Of a stretch of 64,000 bases of DNA, positions 24,033 through 32,788 are shown piece by piece (position 1 is the stretch's first letter; each line of letters starts with the position of its first letter). Source of the DNA: SSF14 sp037045585. GTDB lineage: Bacteria > Actinomycetota > Acidimicrobiia > Acidimicrobiales > Microtrichaceae. The stretch is from assembly GCA_037045585.1 (NCBI GenBank), contig JBAOIR010000076.1, positions 1 to 64,000 on the forward strand, given 5' to 3'. Under the pieces are notes generated by a model. It was not told the DNA's origin. It made no database searches and saw only the letters and a list, made by a program, of their open reading frames with translations. Both the position numbers and the translations under genes were made by a program.

Positions 24033-25325
24033 TCAGCCGGCGAGCGCCGTGCGGCCAAGCTCGCTGGCGACGACATCGGCATGGTCGACGAGCACTCCGG
24101 CGGCAGCTGCGTGTTCGCGCCAGCGTCCCACGGCTGCGATGACGTCGTCGATGACATCGTCAGGCTCCGGCACCTTGGCACGTTCGGCCAGGTCAGCGAG
24201 CGTGGGACGGTCGGCGCCGTCAACGGACCCGGAGATCCTCAACTGGTGGTGCGCGAGCCAACCGCCGCCGTCGAAGAACGCGAAGGTCAGGTCGTACGCC
24301 GGTGCGAGGCGCCATTGCTGGTTCTCGTAGATGAACGCAAAGTTCTTCGTGTGGTCGTCGCGCACGGCCGCGGCGATGTTGAAGACGACGTGTCGGAAGG
24401 CGCGGCGCCGGTCGTCAACGCCGAGTTCGAGCCGACCGCAGGTTTGCATGAACTGCTCGTAGCTGTGAGCGCCGGGGTGTTCGGGTGGAAGGTGCGCGAG
24501 CGCAGCGAGCGACTGGACGTGCAACTTCGCACTCGGGGTCGGCCGGTCGAATCGGCGGGTGAGGAAGTGGACGAGTCCATCAACCTCGAGGAGTCGGCAT
24601 TCGGCCATCTCCAACCCGGCGTCGACGGCCATCAGATGGTAGGCGTACTCGAGCTGGCCATACCCGGTCGTCTGCCCGATTCGCTGGCCTGGGGACACGT
24701 CGAACTTCAACAGCCAGTGAGTGAAGCCGGCCGGCGCGTCGTGCTGTCCGGAGCGGACCTCGCCGTCCGGCCCGATTGCCACTGCAGCCTTGGCCCGCGC
24801 TCCGCCGGCGGAACCGGACGTGTCCAGTACCTGCTCGAGGGTCGAGCCGGCGTCGTCGGCCTGCAACGTCCCACGGAGAGCGCTGCGGGCGGTGTCGACC
24901 GCTTCGGCCAGGTCGACGACCGACGCGGTCGAAGCAAGGTCGTCGCTGACCGACGGGTGGAACGTCACGGCACCGACGCCTCGCGCTCCGATGTAGCCGA
25001 GTCGGTCGACGACGGACACCTGGCCGGGTTGGATGCCGTGGCGGGCGAGCCACGCAGTGGTCAACAGATCAGCGAACGTGCCGGGAAGGCTGTCTGCGAC
25101 GAGACCAGGAACTCCGCGGAACGACGTGTTCGCGAGTTCGGGGAACAGCCGGGGCCCCCGCAGGCGGGGCAGAGCGATCGGGGAGAGGTTCTCGCCGGAG
25201 TCGACCCAGTCCGGGAAGTACTCGAACACCGGCACGCCTCGGGAGGGGTCGACGGCCACCGCACCGACTGACCGGTCGAGGTAGCGGACCTCGACGGCTG
25301 GGAGCTGCACGAACGGGTCAGCCAT
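24033..25325 (-). CDS. hipA: HipA-like serine/threonine kinase toxin
   Basis: 430 residues. The N-terminal subdomain (FEYFPDWVDSGENLSPIALP) and the kinase core (HWLLKFDVSP, GYGQLEYAYHLMAVDAGLEM) match HipA toxins. The catalytic loop reads VRDDHTKNFAFI (about residue 322) and the metal-binding segment reads APAYDL (about 342), both intact. HipA kinases phosphorylate translation-related targets, classically glutamyl-tRNA synthetase, and induce dormancy. The start ATG at 25325 overlaps the end of the hipB-like gene by 8 bp. The open frame extends further upstream, but only antitoxin sequence lies there. Confidence 0.9.
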   Translation of the reverse strand: MADPFVQLPAVEVRYLDRSVGAVAVDPSRGVPVFEYFPDWVDSGENLSPIALPRLRGPRLFPELANTSFRGVPGLVADSLPGTFADLLTTAWLARHGIQPGQVSVVDRLGYIGARGVGAVTFHPSVSDDLASTASVVDLAEAVDTARSALRGTLQADDAGSTLEQVLDTSGSAGGARAKAAVAIGPDGEVRSGQHDAPAGFTHWLLKFDVSPGQRIGQTTGYGQLEYAYHLMAVDAGLEMAECRLLEVDGLVHFLTRRFDRPTPSAKLHVQSLAALAHLPPEHPGAHSYEQFMQTCGRLELGVDDRRRAFRHVVFNIAAAVRDDHTKNFAFIYENQQWRLAPAYDLTFAFFDGGGWLAHHQLRISGSVDGADRPTLADLAERAKVPEPDDVIDDVIAAVGRWREHAAAAGVLVDHADVVASELGRTALAG

Positions 25326-25629
25326 CGGCGCGCCGTGCCCGTTGGCGTCCCGTACGTCGTCGAGATGCCTCGAGCACGGCGATCGGGGACACGGGCTCCA
25401 CGGGGGAAAGCGTGTCCAGCCAGGATTCCGAGTCCAGGGCACGCAGGACCTTGATGAGCGTCGAGACCGATGAGCCGCGTCCGTGTTCGAGGTTCTGAAC
25501 CGTCTTCGCTGCGATCCCAGCCTCAGCGGCGACGTCCTGGACCGTCCGGTTGGACCGCAGACGTCGAGCGCGGACTTGTGCGCCAACGCGTCCTTCGAGT
25601 TCCTCGACCGTCTCCCACATCACGACCAC
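25318..25629 (-). CDS. hipB: HipB-like antitoxin, XRE-family DNA-binding protein
   Basis: 103 residues. A helix-turn-helix of the Cro/C1 (XRE) type spans about residues 13-65: LRSNRTVQDVAAEAGIAAKT, then VQNLEHGRGSSVSTLIKVLR. The C-terminal tail is basic and disordered. It overlaps hipA by 8 bp, the standard arrangement in which HipB neutralises HipA and represses the operon. Start alternatives are the GTG and ATG codons just downstream of the one used. Two matching dyads upstream (25632-25649, 25674-25689) are probable binding sites. Confidence 0.9.
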   Translation of the reverse strand: MVVMWETVEELEGRVGAQVRARRLRSNRTVQDVAAEAGIAAKTVQNLEHGRGSSVSTLIKVLRALDSESWLDTLSPVEPVSPIAVLEASRRRTGRQRARRADG

Positions 25630-25631
25630 CT

Positions 25632-25649
25632 CCGGTAATATCTTACCGG
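25632..25649. promoter_or_regulatory. hipBA operator, site 1
   Basis: CCGGTAATATCTTACCGG contains a perfect 7-bp dyad (CCGGTAA/TTACCGG) with a 4-bp spacer. It sits immediately upstream of the hipB start, in a locally AT-rich promoter region. Confidence 0.65.
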
Positions 25650-25673
25650 TTATGGTCCTTCTTGCAGGATATT

Positions 25674-25689
25674 CGGCAGTATTCTACCG
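25674..25689. promoter_or_regulatory. hipBA operator, site 2
   Basis: CGGCAGTATTCTACCG matches site 1 over the shared pattern CGGYARTATYYTACCG. The two sites are 41 bp apart, about four helical turns, on the same DNA face. This arrangement supports cooperative autorepression. Confidence 0.55.
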
Positions 25690-25763
25690 ACGAAGACGCT
25701 GACGGAGTTCCACATGCTGACGATCTTCGTCGCTCAGGACGAAGATCGGGCTCAGGTGGACTC

Positions 25764-27155
25764 CTACGCCGCGGTGCCGCCGATGGTGAGGCCGTGCACC
25801 CGGAGCGTCGGAACACCGTCGCCGACCGGGACGCCCTGGCCGTCCTTGCCACAGGTCCCGGGCGGGCCCATCGCGAAGTCGTCGGCGACCGCGTCGATGT
25901 TCAGGAGCACCTCGGGACCGTTGCCGATCAGGTTGCCCTCCCGGAGCGGCTCGGTGATCTCACCGTTCTCGATGAGGTACGCCTCGGTCATGCCGAACAC
26001 GAAGTCGCCGGTGGCGGTGTTGACCTGCCCGCCACCCAGGTGCGCGATGTACACCCCACTCTCGGTGTCGGCCACGATCGAGTCCTTGTCACCCTCGCCG
26101 CCCAACAGATAGGTGTTGGTCATCCGAACCATCGGGAGGTGCTGGTAGCTCTGACGCCGCCCGTTCCCCGAACTGGCGCGACCCTCCTTACGGGCCCGGA
26201 GGCCGTCCCACATGTAGTCGACGAGGATGCCGTCCTGGATGAGCACGTTCCGCTGCGCCGCCCGACCCTCGTCGTCGATCGCGAAACAGCCCCACTCGCC
26301 GCCCATCGTGCCGTCGTCGACGAGGGTCACGAGCGGCGACGCGACCTGTTCGCCGATGCGGTTGGCGAACACCGACGCCCCTTTGGCCACGAGGTCGGCC
26401 TCGAGGCCGTGGCCGCAGGCCTCGTGGAACATGACACCACCGCCGCCGGAACCGATGACGACCGTCATCTGTCCGCTCGGCGCGGGACGGGCTGCGAGCT
26501 TGGTGATCGCGCGGTTGGCGGCGTTGCGGGCCAGCTCCTCCACGTCGACCTGGTCGAACAACTCGAACCCGACGGTGTGACCGACGGACTCACGGCCGGT
26601 CTGCATCCCCGTGTCGCCGGTCGCGACGCACGAGATGGAGAAGACGGTCTTGACCTGGTCGTCGTCGGCGAACGTGCCGTCGGTGTTGGCGACGAGGATG
26701 CGGCGCCGGGAGTCGGAATATCGGACCATCACCTGGGTGATGGCCGAACCCTGCGAGCGGGCAACCTCGTTGGCGTGGGTGAGCAGCTCGACCTTGCGGG
26801 CCTTGGGGACGTCGCCGGGAAGCAGCTGCACGACGTTCGGACGGGGCGCGGACGTCTTCGACAGGTCGACGACCGTCGTGCCGGAGCCGCTGCCACGGGC
26901 GGCGGCCGCGGCGATCTCCGCCGTGGCGATGAGGCTGGCCTCGGACAGGTCGGCGGTGTGCGCGAAGCCCGTGGACTCCCCGACCACCACGCGAATGCCG
27001 GCACCACGATCGCGGCCCGACGTCAGTTCCTCGACCTTGCCGTCGTCGAGTACTGCGCTCGACGAGCGCTTGTCCTCGGCGAAGACCTCGGCGAACGAAG
27101 CGCCACCCTTGGTGGCAGCGCCGAGCACCCGCTCCAGGACTGATTCGTCGATCAA
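25764..27155 (-). CDS. tldD: Metalloprotease TldD
   Basis: 463 residues from the TTG at 27155, which has GGAG six bases upstream. The longer open frame to 27221 lacks TldD character. The zinc motif HEACGH (about residue 241) lies in VMFHEACGHGLEADLVAKG. The C-terminal half has GGQVNTATGDFVFGMTEAYL and the usual closing GGT. It is the catalytic partner for TldE proteins, acting on peptides or denatured proteins in the cytoplasm. The two TldE-type genes lie 7 kb away on the same strand, separated by the flavin enzyme, the biotinyl/carboxyltransferase, a lipoprotein and hipBA. Confidence 0.95.
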   Translation of the reverse strand: MIDESVLERVLGAATKGGASFAEVFAEDKRSSSAVLDDGKVEELTSGRDRGAGIRVVVGESTGFAHTADLSEASLIATAEIAAAAARGSGSGTTVVDLSKTSAPRPNVVQLLPGDVPKARKVELLTHANEVARSQGSAITQVMVRYSDSRRRILVANTDGTFADDDQVKTVFSISCVATGDTGMQTGRESVGHTVGFELFDQVDVEELARNAANRAITKLAARPAPSGQMTVVIGSGGGGVMFHEACGHGLEADLVAKGASVFANRIGEQVASPLVTLVDDGTMGGEWGCFAIDDEGRAAQRNVLIQDGILVDYMWDGLRARKEGRASSGNGRRQSYQHLPMVRMTNTYLLGGEGDKDSIVADTESGVYIAHLGGGQVNTATGDFVFGMTEAYLIENGEITEPLREGNLIGNGPEVLLNIDAVADDFAMGPPGTCGKDGQGVPVGDGVPTLRVHGLTIGGTAA

Positions 27156-27229
27156 CTGAACTCCAGTGGTTGAGTGCGGTACTGCGTGGGAAGCGGATTG
27201 CCATCTGGCCCGGTGCCGCAAGAGTCCTT

Positions 27230-27682
27230 ATGGTATCCCCAGTGATGTTGGACACCGGCCTCGAAGCAACCGTTGAACTCGTCGTCGCCGACAGCGACAC
27301 GGCGCAGGCCATGGGCTCGGGCGATGTCGCCACCTTGGCAACGCCTCGCATGATTGCACTCTGCGAGCAGGCCACCATGTCAGCCCTCGACGGCCACGTC
27401 GACGCCGGCTTCACCACCGTCGGACTGTCCGTTCAGGTCGACCACCTCCGCCCCACCGCCGTCGGCGGAAAGATCTGGGCAGAAGCGCACCTCGACAAGG
27501 TCGAGGGCCGCCGTCTGTGCTTCAGCGTCGCGGCCAAGGACGAGCGTGGTCTCATCGGCGCCGGCCGGGTCACTCGCGTCGTCGTCGAAGTCGAGCACTT
27601 CATGGATGGCCTCGGCCACCTCCGCTCAGGCTCGCTCCCTCGCCCTCGGGAGCTTCTTACGCTGCGGACCTCGGCGACCTGA
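27230..27682 (+). CDS. Hotdog-fold thioesterase (FlK-like), C-terminus formed by a repeat
   Basis: About 150 residues from the ATG at 27230; ATG 27245 is also possible. The hotdog domain is recognisable: SGDVATLATPRMIALCEQAT with the conserved Glu, then TVGLSVQVDHLRPTAVGGKI and the closing strand GRVTRVVVEVEHFM. It resembles fluoroacetyl-CoA thioesterase-like proteins that hydrolyse small acyl-CoA esters. The natural end of the family falls near MDGL. The last 25 or so residues are encoded by the first copy of a 78-bp tandem repeat. The gene diverges from tldD. Confidence 0.75.
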   Translation: MVSPVMLDTGLEATVELVVADSDTAQAMGSGDVATLATPRMIALCEQATMSALDGHVDAGFTTVGLSVQVDHLRPTAVGGKIWAEAHLDKVEGRRLCFSVAAKDERGLIGAGRVTRVVVEVEHFMDGLGHLRSGSLPRPRELLTLRTSAT

Positions 27683-27836
27683 TGGCCTCGGCCACCTCCG
27701 CTCAGGCTCGCTCCCTCGTCCCTCGGGAGCTTCTTACGCTGCGGTACCTCGGCGACCTGATGGCCTCGGCCACCTCCGCTCAGGCTCGCTCCCTCGTCCC
27801 TCGGGAGCTTCTTACGCTGCGGTACCTCGGCGACCT
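27605..27836. repeat. Tandem repeat, three units of 76, 78 and 78 bp
   Basis: Each unit begins GATGGCCTCGGCCACCTC and ends with a GGCGACCT tail. Units start at 27605, 27681 and 27759. Units 2 and 3 are identical as far as I can read, and unit 1 lacks two single bases. Each contains a short dyad GCTCCC/GGGAGC. The array covers the 3' end of the thioesterase gene and most of the following gap. There are no spacers, so it is not a CRISPR array. Confidence 0.9.
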
Positions 27837-27903
27837 GACGGCCTGACGGCTTCGGCCTCGGCGATTTCTCAAGCTGCCGTTCGAACATGTCGATCACTGA
27901 CGT

Positions 27904-28239
27904 GTGGGATCCCAGAAGCGCGCCACGTCGATCACCGGCCTCGGACTGATCAGCGTCGGCGCGGCATTCACCCTGGTCGGCGGGCTCGGCGTCGGATTCC
28001 GAGCCGCCGGCCTCGGCTACCTCGGGCAGAGCCTCGTCGCCCTGACCCTCGGGCTCGGGATGCTGTGGGTCGGCCTCCGTGTCGCCGCGGCCGCTCGGCG
28101 GGCGATCTTCGAATCGGTCCGCACCACACCGATGCGAGCCCACACCGTCTACACGACTGCGGCGCCTCAGCCCGCCCGGGTGCGGGTGTCGGCGTGGACG
28201 TCGCCCCAGCTCGCGCTGCCACCCGCCTCTTCGAGGTGA
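27904..28239 (+). CDS. Small two-helix membrane protein, function unknown
   Basis: 111 residues. Two Gly/Leu-rich membrane helices (ITGLGLISVGAAFTLVGGLG and LGQSLVALTLGLGMLWVGLR) are followed by a basic segment and a polar C-terminal tail. No family is recognised. The start is GTG. The gene lies after the tandem repeat and 44 bp before the ABC exporter genes on the same strand, so it may be co-expressed with them. Confidence 0.5.
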   Translation: MGSQKRATSITGLGLISVGAAFTLVGGLGVGFRAAGLGYLGQSLVALTLGLGMLWVGLRVAAAARRAIFESVRTTPMRAHTVYTTAAPQPARVRVSAWTSPQLALPPASSR

Positions 28240-28283
28240 CCTCTGGCCCTACTCCGGGGCCGATGATCCGCGAGACTGGGTGA

Positions 28284-28994
28284 GTGCCCATCCTGAGTGC
28301 GCGAGGCGTTCGCAAGATCTACCGCACCGGCGCTGTCGAGTTCGAGGCCCTCCGTGGGATCGACATCGATCTCGGGGCCGGCGAGATGGTCACCGTGATG
28401 GGCCCGTCGGGCAACGGCAAGACCACCTTGATGAACTGCCTGTCCGGCCTCGACGACATCGACGCCGGGACCGTCGTCATCGACGGTGAGGACATCTCGG
28501 CGATGAGCGATGCGCGCCGCACCGACCACCGAGCCGGCCGCATGGGTTTCATCTTCCAGAGCTTCAACCTCATCGGGGTCCTGTCGGCCGTCGAGAACGT
28601 CGAGCTCCCGCTCCTGCTGGGCGGTTCCAAACCGAAGGCAGCCCGCTCCCGGGCGCACGACATGCTGACCCGGGTCGGACTCGACGGACGCGACAAGCAC
28701 CGCCCCGCCGAACTCTCCGGCGGCGAGCAGCAACGTGTCGCGATCGCGCGTGCCCTCGTCAGCGAACCGGCGATCATCTGGGCCGACGAACCCACCGGCA
28801 ACCTCGACAGCACGACGGCCGGCGTGGTGCTCGACCTGCTGCTCGAAGTGCACAGCTCCGGGCAGACACTCGTGATCATCACCCACGACGCCGACATCGG
28901 AGCGTCGGGCGAACGGCTCATCGAGGTCCGCAACGGCCAGATCGAGTACGACGGCTCGCCGGACCACGCGGACCACGTGCACGCACCCAGGTGA
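28284..28994 (+). CDS. ABC transporter ATP-binding protein, LolD/MacB-type
   Basis: 236 residues. Walker A is GPSGNGKTT (about residue 40), the signature motif LSGGEQQRVAIARAL (about 144), and Walker B IIWADEPTGNLD (about 163). The H-loop His lies in IITHD. This is the FtsE/LolD/MacB type of ATPase, which works with FtsX-like permeases on lipoproteins, peptides or envelope stress rather than on small solutes. The permease gene starts 10 bp downstream. The start codon is GTG. Confidence 0.95.
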   Translation: MPILSARGVRKIYRTGAVEFEALRGIDIDLGAGEMVTVMGPSGNGKTTLMNCLSGLDDIDAGTVVIDGEDISAMSDARRTDHRAGRMGFIFQSFNLIGVLSAVENVELPLLLGGSKPKAARSRAHDMLTRVGLDGRDKHRPAELSGGEQQRVAIARALVSEPAIIWADEPTGNLDSTTAGVVLDLLLEVHSSGQTLVIITHDADIGASGERLIEVRNGQIEYDGSPDHADHVHAPR

Positions 28995-29004
28995 GCAGGT
29001 CTCG

Positions 29005-31918
29005 ATGAACCCGGTGTGGATCGTGGTCGGCATCGCCGTGCTCGGCCTGCTGATCACCGCCGTGGATCTCGCCGCCTCCCCCACGTACCGCCGGCTCGCG
29101 GTCCGGAGCATCTCCCGCCGTCGCGGCGAAGCGATGCTCATCGTGGTCGGGGCGATGTTCGGCACCGCGATCATCGGAGCGGCGCTGATCGTGGGCGACT
29201 CCTTCGACGGGTCGATCCGCGACATCGCCCGGACCGAGCTCGGTCCGATCGACGTTCGTGCCCAGATCCATCCCGACGACGACGTCCGCCGCGAGGTGCT
29301 CCAGCTCGAGGACCGAGTCGCCCACTCGGGCATCGACCACGTCGACGGGTTCCTCCCCGTCGTCGACGCCGCAGCGGTCCTCGACAACGGCCGGCGGGGG
29401 GACGGGCAGCGCATCGATCCGACGAACTGCCTGCTCGAGATGGACTTCACGCAGGCCCGCCGGTTCGGTCCCGATCCGATCTCGGGCATCGAGGCGGCCG
29501 GTGACACCCCCGCCGAGGGCGAGGCGGTGATGAACCGGGACGTCGCCGACGTTCTCGGCATCACGGCCGGCGACGACCTCACCGTCCACCTCTACGGCCG
29601 CTCCGAGACGTTGGTCGTTCGGACCATCGTGCCGACCATCGGGCTCGCGGGGTACTGCGGAGCGATCGTCGCACCCGGCACCATCGAGTCGATGTGGACG
29701 GCGGGCGGAGGTGCCACCACCGCCGGCACTGCGCGAGGCCCCACGGGCGAGCTGTTCGTGTCCCTCGAGGGTGGCGTCTTCGACTCGACCAGGTACTCCG
29801 AACGCGCCGAGCGACAGATCCGGGCGGCAGTGAAGGCCGGCGGGTTCACCGATGCCAACGTCGACCCGGTGAAGGCCAACCGGCTCGAGAGTGCCGAACG
29901 CAACGGCAGCCAGCTCCGCACCATCTTCAGCGGCATCGGCGGGTTCAGCGTGATCTCCGGGATCCTGTTGCTGGTCAACCTCGTGATCATGCTGGCCGAG
30001 GAACGAAAGGTGGAGTTCGGCCTCCTCAGGGCCGTCGGGTTCAAGCGTGCTGCGCTCCTGCGCAGCTTCAGCCTCGAGGGCTCGCTCTACGCGCTCAGCG
30101 CAGCGGTGCTCGGCGCGATCGTCGGCGTCGGCGTGGGGGCGCTGGTCATCGAAGGCACCCAGAAGATCTTCGCCGAGCCCAATTCGACGTTCCGGATCGA
30201 CCTGTTCGTCCACGCTCGCACGCTGCTCCTGGCGGCCGGCCTCGGGTACGCCATCTCGATCGTGACGATCTGGTTGGCGAGCGCCCGGGTGTCGCGACTC
30301 AACATCATCTCGTCGATCCGTGACCTTCCCGCCCCTCGCCGCTCCGGACGCCACCTCGGCCGCATCTCGCTCGCCGGACTCGGTGTCGTCGCCGGGAGCA
30401 TCGCGACGGTGGTCGGGGTCCGTGCCGGGTCGCAGATCCCGCTCATGGCGGGTATCCCGGTCGCGTCGTTCTCCGCCATCGGGGTGGTCACGCAGATGAA
30501 CTTCCACTCGCAACGGCCGGTGCGGGTGGCGTCGGTGGTCGGCCCCATCGCAGCGATCGCCTGGACGCTCGGAGTGTTCACCCTCTTCTCCACCCAGATG
30601 GAGCACGCCGGTATCGCCGTGTTCGTCGTGATGGGCCTGCTGCTCGTCGCCGCCGCGGTGATCATCGCCGTCGCGTTCGCGCCGTTGTGGGGCCACGCTG
30701 CCGCCGCACGCGGCGGGTCGTTCGCGCTGTCCTGCCGTCTCGGCTTCGCTTACCCCCTCGCCCGGAGCGTCCGCACCGGCCTCATCCTGGCCATGTTCTC
30801 GCTCGTGATCTTCACGATGGTGTTCATGGCCAGCCTCGCGGCGACCATCGACGGTCAGGCGTCGAGCGCTGCGGGCGATCTCGATGCCGGGTACGACATC
30901 GTCGTCGACACGAACCCCTCCAACCCGGTGTCGGAGACCGATCTCGGGGGACGGCCCGGCGTCGCCGCCGTGACGACGTTCACGCAGTCCGGGCCCCTGT
31001 TCACGAACCGCTACCAGCGCGAGCCCACCCGCTGGCTCGTGTCGGGGTTCGACGAGGGAATGCTGCGGTTCCGTCCGCCGGCGTTGAGCAAACGGCTGGA
31101 TCGGTTTGCCGACGACCGCTCGGTGTTCGACGCCGTCCTCGACGACCCGACGTTGATCGTGGTGGACGACCAGTTCCTGCTGCGCGGCGGCGGGCCCAAG
31201 GACGATGGTCCCGAGCCCGGCGACCGGGTCGAGATGACCAACCCTGCCGGTGATCGGCGAACCGTCACGGTGGCGGGTGTGCTGAAGACCGACGCGATCT
31301 TCCAGGGTTCCCTGTGGCCGAAGACCGCAGTGGCCGAGTTCATGGCACCGGCAACCAGCGAGACGCGGGCATTCCTGGCTGCGGCCCCCGGTTCGACGCC
31401 GAGCCGTCTCGCCGCGGTCGCCCGGGACCTGCAGGCCGCGACCGTCACCCAGGGCACCGAGGTCTCGACGTTCACCGAGATCGTGGCCGACGAGTTGGGG
31501 CGCACCACGTCGTTCATGCGGCTCCTCGAGGTGTACCTCGGGTTCGGCCTCCTGATCGGCATCGCCGGCCTGGGCGTCGTCATGGTGCGGGCCAGCGCGG
31601 GAGCGGCGCCACGAGATCGGCACGCTCCGGGCGATGGGCCTCCAGGGCCGAGTGGTATCCCGGGCGTTCCTGATCGAGGCGTTCTTCATCGCCGGCGGCG
31701 GCGTGATCATCGGCACGAGCCTCGCCCTCGTCACCGCCTACCAGGTCGTGGTGAACTCCTCGGCCTTCTCGATCGCCGCCGGATCGTTCGTGGTGCCGTG
31801 GGTGCCACTCGTGCTGATCGCCATCGTGCCCACCGGGTTCGCGCTGCTCGCCGCCGGCCAGCCGGCCCGGGCCGTGGGCCGTATCAGGCCGGCGGTGGCG
31901 CTGCGCATCGCCGACTGA
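29005..31918 (+). CDS. ABC transporter permease with two FtsX domains, frameshifted
   Basis: About 971 residues once the frame change near 31594 is repaired by dropping one base. That restores an ARERRHEIGTLRAMGLQGRV continuation into the last FtsX helices. An N-terminal anchor helix precedes SRRRGEAMLIVVGAMFGTAI. A periplasmic-type domain, a first set of FtsX helices (ILLLVNLVIMLAEERKVEFG), further helices, a second extracytoplasmic domain and the final FtsX set follow. It partners the ATPase 10 bp upstream. Such duplicated-FtsX permeases move lipids, lipoproteins or peptides out of the membrane. The substrate is unknown. Confidence 0.88.
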
Positions 31919-31929
31919 CGAACGCCGCC

Positions 31930-32772
31930 TCAGGCAACCGCGGTGGCGCGTGACGACGCTGCGCCGAGGAACTCGTGCAACGAGGAACGCCACGACTCGG
32001 TGGACTCGAACTGCGGGCAGTGCGCCCCGTCGGGATGCACGACCAGTTGCGCCCCCGGAATCGTCGCCGCCATCCGCTCCGATGCCCCGACGAACGCAGC
32101 GTCGAGCTCGCCCACCTGCACCAGCGTGGGCACCCTCACCGAGCCGAGGGCGTCGAGGCGATCGTCGATCGTCGACATCTCGTGCAGCATCGCCGCGTAC
32201 ATCGCAGCGGAGCACTTGAGCATCTTGTTCTCGGACCACTCCCGGTAACCGGGACGGGCGGCACACGCTCGCTCGTAGGCCGGGTTCTCCACGTCGCTCA
32301 TCTGCAGGATCTGCTGGATCACCTCCAGGCCTTGTGTGCGGGCCAACTCGATCCCGATCGCCACGAGGTCGAGGTCGAGGTCACCGACCACACCGTGGTG
32401 CGTGTCCATCAGCACGAGCCGCTCCACGCGGTCGGGCTGCTCGAGCACCATCACCTGGGCGATCATGCCGCCCATCGAGTGGCCGAGCAGGTCGAACGAC
32501 GCCCAGCCGAGCCGTTCGGTCAGGGCGAACAGATCGTCGGCGAAGGAACGGAGACCGTAGGAGGCCTCGTCGTCGGGCTGATCGCTCTCGCCGTGCCCGC
32601 GCAGATCGGGGGCGACGACGTGGTACCCCAGCTCGGCAAGGCCGTCGACCTCCTCGGCGAAGTCCTCCTTGCACCCGGTGAAGCCGTGCACCAACAGGAG
32701 CGGGGCGCCACCGACTCCGGCTTCGAGGGCGTGGAGCCGCACGGCACCGAGGTCATGGGAGGTCGTGTCCAT
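31930..32772 (-). CDS. Alpha/beta hydrolase
   Basis: 280 residues from the ATG at 32772. The oxyanion segment LLVHGFTG (about residue 26), the nucleophile elbow GHSMGG (about 97) and the catalytic His in PDGAHCPQFE (about 247) are intact. The acid is probably the Asp in GELDAAF. The fold is close to haloalkane dehalogenase/esterase-type hydrolases; the substrate is unknown. It converges with the FtsX-type permease gene (11-bp gap) and diverges from the YbhN-like gene. Confidence 0.9.
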   Translation of the reverse strand: MDTTSHDLGAVRLHALEAGVGGAPLLLVHGFTGCKEDFAEEVDGLAELGYHVVAPDLRGHGESDQPDDEASYGLRSFADDLFALTERLGWASFDLLGHSMGGMIAQVMVLEQPDRVERLVLMDTHHGVVGDLDLDLVAIGIELARTQGLEVIQQILQMSDVENPAYERACAARPGYREWSENKMLKCSAAMYAAMLHEMSTIDDRLDALGSVRVPTLVQVGELDAAFVGASERMAATIPGAQLVVHPDGAHCPQFESTESWRSSLHEFLGAASSRATAVA

Positions 32773-32788
32773 ACCGAGAACGTACCCG

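Noticed and set aside
24033..25586. HipA extended upstream to 25586
   Set aside because: The additional residues are antitoxin-coding DNA read in another frame. The ATG at 25325 gives the standard HipA N-terminus.
27605..27836. CRISPR array
   Set aside because: The units are directly adjacent, without unique spacers, and no cas genes are near.
28918..31734. 938-codon open frame on the minus strand
   Set aside because: It is antisense to the FtsX-type permease and composed mostly of Arg, Asp, Gly and His-rich low-complexity sequence, as expected from GC-rich shadow frames.
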